Assembly (NCBI RefSeq): GCF_015831345.1 | Contig: NZ_JADWYS010000001.1 | Span: forward strand, 496,001 to 560,000 | Length of the DNA: 64,000 nt | Direction: 5' to 3' | DNA from: Caenimonas aquaedulcis | Lineage (GTDB): Bacteria > Pseudomonadota > Gammaproteobacteria > Burkholderiales > Burkholderiaceae_C | Position numbers and translations under genes: made by a program | Shown: piece by piece, positions 60,091 to 64,000 of the stretch | Layout: every line of letters begins with the position of its first letter | Numbering within the stretch: position 1 is the first letter of the stretch | Notes under the pieces: model-generated | The model's input: the letters and a program-made list of their open reading frames with translations, nothing else | Told to the model about the DNA's origin: nothing | Databases searched by the model: none

Positions 60091-60363
60091 ATGGACGCAG
60101 TCACCTACACCCACGCGCGCAACAACCTGGCCGCAACGATGGACAAGACCATCGAGGACCACGAACCGGTCATCATCACCCGCCAGAACGGCAAGGCGGT
60201 CGTGATGATGTCGCTCGAGGATTTCCAGTCCTGGGAAGAAACTGCTTATTTGCTGGCCAGTCCGGCCAACGCGCGGCAACTCAATCGATCGATGGATGAA
60301 GCGCGCACAGGCAAGGTTCGCAAGGTGTCCGCGAAGGAATGGGACGCCTTGCGGCGTGGTTGA
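60091..60363 (+). CDS. yefM: YefM/Phd-family antitoxin
   Basis: A 90-residue antitoxin starting [20 protein letters not shown] with the Phd/YefM fold ([20 protein letters not shown]) that binds DNA and then wraps the toxin with its C-terminal tail. It autoregulates with its toxin. The ATG at 60091 is the family start; an earlier in-frame ATG is unlikely. The stop overlaps the toxin start in TGATG. Confidence 0.93.
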   Translation: MDAVTYTHARNNLAATMDKTIEDHEPVIITRQNGKAVVMMSLEDFQSWEETAYLLASPANARQLNRSMDEARTGKVRKVSAKEWDALRRG

Positions 60364-60638
60364 TGCCAGCGCTGCAGATCGCATTCAGCAAGACCGGCTG
60401 GAAGCAATTCCAGGAACTCATGGCCCTCGACCGCAAACTGTTCACGCGTGCCATGGACCTGATCGACGTCGCGGCGCGGGATCCCTTCGGCGGGATCGGC
60501 AAGCCGGAGCCGTTGAAGCACCAGCTCGCGGGATGCTGGTCGCGGCGCATCAACGAGCGGCATCGGCTTGTCTACCGCGTGGACGGCAATGACCTGGTCG
60601 TGTTGGCCTGCCTCTATCACTACGGAGATGATCATTGA
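60363..60638 (+). CDS. yoeB: YoeB/Txe-family mRNA interferase toxin
   Basis: A 91-residue RelE-superfamily toxin that cleaves mRNA on the ribosome. The catalytic residues known from E. coli YoeB correspond to E49 (KPEPLK), R68 in [13 protein letters not shown], and H86-Y87 (CLYHYGDD). The ATG overlaps the antitoxin stop by one base, as is usual in this pair, and its stop overlaps the TTG start of def. No signs of disruption. Confidence 0.94.
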   Translation: MPALQIAFSKTGWKQFQELMALDRKLFTRAMDLIDVAARDPFGGIGKPEPLKHQLAGCWSRRINERHRLVYRVDGNDLVVLACLYHYGDDH

Positions 60639-61174
60639 CGGTCCATGAAATCCTCAAGATGGGCGACCCCCGCCTGTTGCGCGTCGCGCAGCCGGTGCGC
60701 GAGTTCGACACCGACGCCATCCACCTGCTGGTCGCGGACATGTTCGACACCATGCAGGCCGTCAACGGTGCGGGTCTCGCGGCGCCGCAGATCGGCGTCG
60801 ACCTGCAGCTGGTGATCTTCGGCACGGACGCCCCCAATCCCCGGTATCCCGACGCGCCACCCGTACCGCGCACCGTGCTGCTCAACCCTGCGATCACGCC
60901 GGTGGGCCACGAGCAAGAGGACGGATGGGAGGGTTGCCTCTCGGTGCCGGGCCTGCGCGGCGTCGTGCCGCGATGGTCGCGCATCCGCTACACCGGCTTC
61001 GATCCCTACGGCGACCCGATCGACCGCACGGTCGACGGATTCCACGCGCGCGTGGTGCAGCACGAGTGCGACCACCTGATCGGCACGCTGTACCCGATGC
61101 GCATCCGCGATTTCACGAAGTTCGGCTATACGGACGTGCTGTTCCCCGGCCTCGATGCGAACGAGGATGACTGA
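60635..61174 (+). CDS. def: Peptide deformylase
   Basis: A 179-residue metalloenzyme removing the formyl group from nascent Met. Motif 1 is [11 protein letters not shown], motif 2 [11 protein letters not shown] (Cys metal ligand), motif 3 [13 protein letters not shown] (two His ligands and catalytic Glu). Start TTG 60635 gives [20 protein letters not shown], the usual Burkholderiales N-terminus, and overlaps the yoeB stop as TTGA. A second def is common in this group; here def appears transcriptionally coupled to the toxin gene. Confidence 0.95.
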   Translation: MTVHEILKMGDPRLLRVAQPVREFDTDAIHLLVADMFDTMQAVNGAGLAAPQIGVDLQLVIFGTDAPNPRYPDAPPVPRTVLLNPAITPVGHEQEDGWEGCLSVPGLRGVVPRWSRIRYTGFDPYGDPIDRTVDGFHARVVQHECDHLIGTLYPMRIRDFTKFGYTDVLFPGLDANEDD

Positions 61175-61260
61175 GCAGCAGCGCAGGGCGTAGACTCCCC
61201 CCCACAGGGCCCGCCGTGGCCCGCTCCCCATCGCGTGGCGCACGCAGGAAGTTTTTCCTC

Positions 61261-61950
61261 ATGCCGTCCGCTACGCTGCCCGCGCCTTCCGCGCCGGGCT
61301 ACCAGGTCAAATTCGAAACCATCGCAGGCACCGGCGATGACCTGAAGCTTCGCTCCCTGCTGGACCGCCAGCAATTCCACGACCCGCTGGGCGAAGCGGA
61401 ACGTGCCGGCGTTCCCCCGGCGCAATGGCCCCTGTTCGGGATGCTGTGGCCCTCGGGCCGTGTGCTCGCGCATGCCATGCAGACCTTCGAGCTCGACGGC
61501 CTGCGCGTCCTGGAAGTCGGTTGCGGGCTGGGCCTCGCAAGCCTGGTCGTGCACCGGCGCGGCGGCGACGTGACCGCGAGCGACTGCCATCCCCTGGCTG
61601 CCGCGTTCCTCGCCGAGAACCTGCGCCTGAACGGCCTCGCTCCCATGAAGTACCTGCGGGGCGACTGGACGGGACAGAACCCGGGCCTGGGCCGCTTCGA
61701 CCTGATCATCGGCAGCGATGTCCTGTACGACCGTGAGCATCCGGTGTCGCTTTCCCACTTCATCGACCGGCATTCCGCGATGTCCGTCGAAGTGGTGATC
61801 GCGGACCCGGGCCGGGGCAACCAGTCGCGTTTCGGGCGGAGCATGGCAACGCTCGGCTATTCGCACTCGGAGCAGCCGATACGCTCCCTGCCCGGGGGCG
61901 GCGCCTACAAGGGCAAGCTGCACAGCTGGCGCCGCAGCGCCTTCAGCTAG
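61261..61950 (+). CDS. Class I SAM-dependent methyltransferase (METTL/methyltransf_16-like)
   Basis: A 229-residue methyltransferase: SAM-binding LRVLEVGCGLGLASLVVHRR, DVTASDCHPLAAAFLAENLR, and FDLIIGSDVLYDREHPVSLS, the D-x-x-Y region of the lysine-methyltransferase-like METTL group. Substrate unknown; protein lysine is possible. ATG 61261 is chosen because AGGAAG lies 9 bases upstream; GTG 61216 would add 15 residues of low conservation. It converges on glnD with 4 bases between stops. Confidence 0.8.
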   Translation: MPSATLPAPSAPGYQVKFETIAGTGDDLKLRSLLDRQQFHDPLGEAERAGVPPAQWPLFGMLWPSGRVLAHAMQTFELDGLRVLEVGCGLGLASLVVHRRGGDVTASDCHPLAAAFLAENLRLNGLAPMKYLRGDWTGQNPGLGRFDLIIGSDVLYDREHPVSLSHFIDRHSAMSVEVVIADPGRGNQSRFGRSMATLGYSHSEQPIRSLPGGGAYKGKLHSWRRSAFS

Positions 61951-61954
61951 GACC

Positions 61955-64000
61955 TCAGGCGCCCAGTGCTTCGAGCAGCTCGGTCTCGATCTCGATCTGC
62001 CGGCGGTTCTGCTGCAGCTCGGGCCCGTCGATGAGGAAGGTGTCTTCCACGCGTTCACCCAGCGTCGACACCTTGGCGAGCAGGAGATTGATCTTGTGCC
62101 GGGCCAGCACGCGCGCCACGGAATACAACAGCCCTGCGTGGTCACTCGCGGAAATCGACAGCAACCAGCGCTGCGCTTTCTCGTCGGGTGCGAGGTGCAC
62201 GCGCGGCGCGATGGGGAAGCTTTTCACGCGGCGGGACACCCGTCCGCGGCTCGGGTTGGGCAGGGGCCCGGCGTCCTCGATCGTCTGTTCGAGCTCCGTC
62301 TCCACCATGCTGATCAATTCGCGGTTGTGTTCCGGCAGGAGCGAACTCACCACCTGGAAAGTGTCGAGCGCATACCCGTTCTTCGCGGTATGCACCTTCG
62401 CATCCAGGATGCTGAAGCCCGCCTGGTCGAAGTAGCCGCAGATGCGCGCGAAGAGGTCCGGCTGGTCCGGCGTGTAGACCAGCACCTGCAGGCCCTCGCC
62501 CACCGGGGACACGCGCGCGCGCACCACGGCCTTGCCGGTGACGGCCGCGGCCGTGCCTGCCATCTTCATGATGTGGCGCGACAGCTGGCGCGTGTGCCAG
62601 GCGATCTCGCCGGCGTCGTGCCGCATGAAGTAGCCGACGTCCAGCGTGTCCCACAGGCGCTTGTGCGCCTCGAAGGGCTGCGCGTGCAGCGCGAGCTGCA
62701 CCAGCGCCTCGCGCTTGCGTGCCTCGATCTCCGCGTCGCGGTCGGGCGCGCGCCCGCCCAGCATGCGCAGGGTGTAGCGGTACAGGTCTTCCAGCAGCTT
62801 GCCCTTCCAGGCGTTCCACACCTTGGGGCTGGTGCCGCGGATGTCGGCCACCGTGAGCAGGTAGAGCGCGGTGAGGTAGCGCTCGTTGCCCACGCGCTTC
62901 GCGAAGGCGCCCACGATGTCGGCGTTGGAGAGGTCCTCCTTCTGCGCGATGCGGCTCATGGTGAGGTGTTCCTTCACCAGGAACTCGACCAGCCTGCAAT
63001 CCTCGGCCTCGATCGAATGCTGCCGGCAGAACTGCCGCACCTCCTTCGCGCCGAGCTCCGAGTGGTCGCCGCCGCGCCCCTTGGCGATGTCGTGGAACAG
63101 GGCCGCGATGTAGAGGATGTAGGGCTTGTCCCAGCCGGCCGCGAGCTGCGAGCAGAACGGGTATTCGTGCGCGTGCTCCGCGATGAAGAAGCGGCGCACG
63201 TTGCGCAGCACCATGAGGATGTGCTGGTCCACCGTGTAGACGTGGAACAGGTCGTGCTGCATCTGCCCCACGATCTTGCGGAACACCCACAGGTAGCGCC
63301 CGAGCACGGACGTCTGGTTCATCAGGCGCAGCGCGTGCGTGATCCCTTCGGGCTGCATCAGCATCGCGCGGAACGTGGCGTGGTTGGCCGGGTCGCTGCG
63401 GAACTTCCCGTCCATCACGTTGCGCGCGTTGTAGAGCGCCCGCAGAGTGCGCGCGGACAGGCCCTTGACGCCCACCGTGGTCTGGTAGACGAGGAAGGTT
63501 TCCAGGATCGCGTGCGGGTTCTTCTCGTACAGGTCGTCGCTCGCGACCTCGATCATCCCGGCCTTGTTGAGGAAGCGCTCGTTGATCGGCTGCGGCTCGT
63601 GCGCGCTCGGGTTCAGGCGCTCCTCGATGTTCAGCAGCAGGATCTGGTTGAGCTGCGTGACTGCCTTCGCCGCCCAGTAGAAGCGCTTCATCAACGCTTC
63701 GCTCGAGCGGGAGATGACGCGGCCGGCCTCATTGACTTCGTTTCTGTACCCGAAGGATTCCGCCACGGCCGTTTGCAGGTCGAACACCAGGCGGTCCTCG
63801 CGGCGGTTGGCGATGACGTGCAGACGCGCGCGAATGAGGTTCAGCAGCGCCTCGTTGCGCTTGATCTGCTGCACCTCGAATGGGGTGGCCAAGCCCGTGC
63901 GCGCGAGGTCATCCCAGCTCGTGCCCAGGCCCGCCGCGCGCGCCACCCAGAGGATCACCTGCAGGTCGCGCAGGCCGCCGGGCGATTCCTTGCAGTTGGG
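61955..64000 (-). CDS. glnD: PII uridylyltransferase / uridylyl-removing enzyme, C-terminal part (cut by window edge)
   Basis: The last 682 codons; the gene continues past base 64000 on the minus strand. GlnD senses glutamine and uridylylates or deuridylylates PII. At the window edge [16 protein letters not shown] is visible (end of the nucleotidyltransferase region). Then an HD phosphohydrolase domain ([20 protein letters not shown]) and two C-terminal ACT domains ([20 protein letters not shown] and [20 protein letters not shown]). The catalytic nucleotidyltransferase start is outside the window. Confidence 0.95.
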   Translation of the reverse strand, partial: PNCKESPGGLRDLQVILWVARAAGLGTSWDDLARTGLATPFEVQQIKRNEALLNLIRARLHVIANRREDRLVFDLQTAVAESFGYRNEVNEAGRVISRSSEALMKRFYWAAKAVTQLNQILLLNIEERLNPSAHEPQPINERFLNKAGMIEVASDDLYEKNPHAILETFLVYQTTVGVKGLSARTLRALYNARNVMDGKFRSDPANHATFRAMLMQPEGITHALRLMNQTSVLGRYLWVFRKIVGQMQHDLFHVYTVDQHILMVLRNVRRFFIAEHAHEYPFCSQLAAGWDKPYILYIAALFHDIAKGRGGDHSELGAKEVRQFCRQHSIEAEDCRLVEFLVKEHLTMSRIAQKEDLSNADIVGAFAKRVGNERYLTALYLLTVADIRGTSPKVWNAWKGKLLEDLYRYTLRMLGGRAPDRDAEIEARKREALVQLALHAQPFEAHKRLWDTLDVGYFMRHDAGEIAWHTRQLSRHIMKMAGTAAAVTGKAVVRARVSPVGEGLQVLVYTPDQPDLFARICGYFDQAGFSILDAKVHTAKNGYALDTFQVVSSLLPEHNRELISMVETELEQTIEDAGPLPNPSRGRVSRRVKSFPIAPRVHLAPDEKAQRWLLSISASDHAGLLYSVARVLARHKINLLLAKVSTLGERVEDTFLIDGPELQQNRRQIEIETELLEALGA

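Overview
The window looks like a contiguous piece of a high-GC betaproteobacterial chromosome, most likely order Burkholderiales, family Comamonadaceae. The reasons are the strong G/C third-position bias, the gene orders yebC-purD-hemF-nadD-rsfS-rlmH-maf-rng, tolB-pal-cpoB and dapC-dapD-dapE-prmB, the tripartite-tricarboxylate (Bug) receptor, and a sigma54-type pilA promoter. The genus is inferred, not proven. Both ends cut genes: mnmH/selU on the left and glnD on the right. No stretch above 300 bases lacks a gene.

Layout. 1-4.4 kb: mnmH end, tesA divergent from a YbbA-like ABC ATPase, rlmB, three translationally coupled GNAT acetyltransferases and a PaaI-like thioesterase. 4.4-9.9 kb: a split chromate transporter, an EamA exporter, a MarR-GNAT fusion regulator divergent from an MFS carrier, and a Bug receptor. 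9.9-18.4 kb: cytosine deaminase, a HupE-like membrane protein with an EF-hand, a TPR protein, a perfect 30-bp inverted repeat, then a URC-type uracil catabolism operon (GTP-cyclohydrolase-II-like protein, DUF1688 protein, uracil phosphoribosyltransferase) behind a HerA-like ATPase. Cytosine deaminase could feed uracil into that route.

18.4-26.6 kb: a housekeeping block (yebC, purD, hemF, nadD, rsfS, rlmH, maf, rng) into which an antisense PAS-only gene has been placed. 26.6-33.5 kb: a surface polysaccharide/LPS cluster (deacetylase, GT4, MsbA-like exporter, O-antigen-ligase/GT9 fusion, GT2). 33.5-37.8 kb: tolB, pal, cpoB, tcdA, tRNA-Lys and a sigma54-controlled type IV pilin. 37.9-41.5 kb: two RTX-type proteins, a CBS protein and a small DUF697-like protein.

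41.5-50.9 kb: a long minus-strand array: DUF72, dapC, dapD, a PilU-like retraction ATPase, dapE, prmB, a sulfhydrylase, an ABC-F ATPase. 51-57 kb: two lipoproteins, smc and zipA. 57-60.1 kb: ligA, whose 3' half, together with a following TerB-like/BRCT gene, is distinctly AT-richer with foreign codon use. This is the clearest sign of transferred DNA. 60.1-64 kb: a YefM-YoeB toxin-antitoxin pair whose toxin stop codon overlaps the def start, a methyltransferase and glnD.

The parts most worth following up are the chimeric ligA/BRCT tract, the URC operon, the O-antigen-ligase/GT9 fusion, the 30-bp inverted repeat and the toxin-antitoxin/def coupling.
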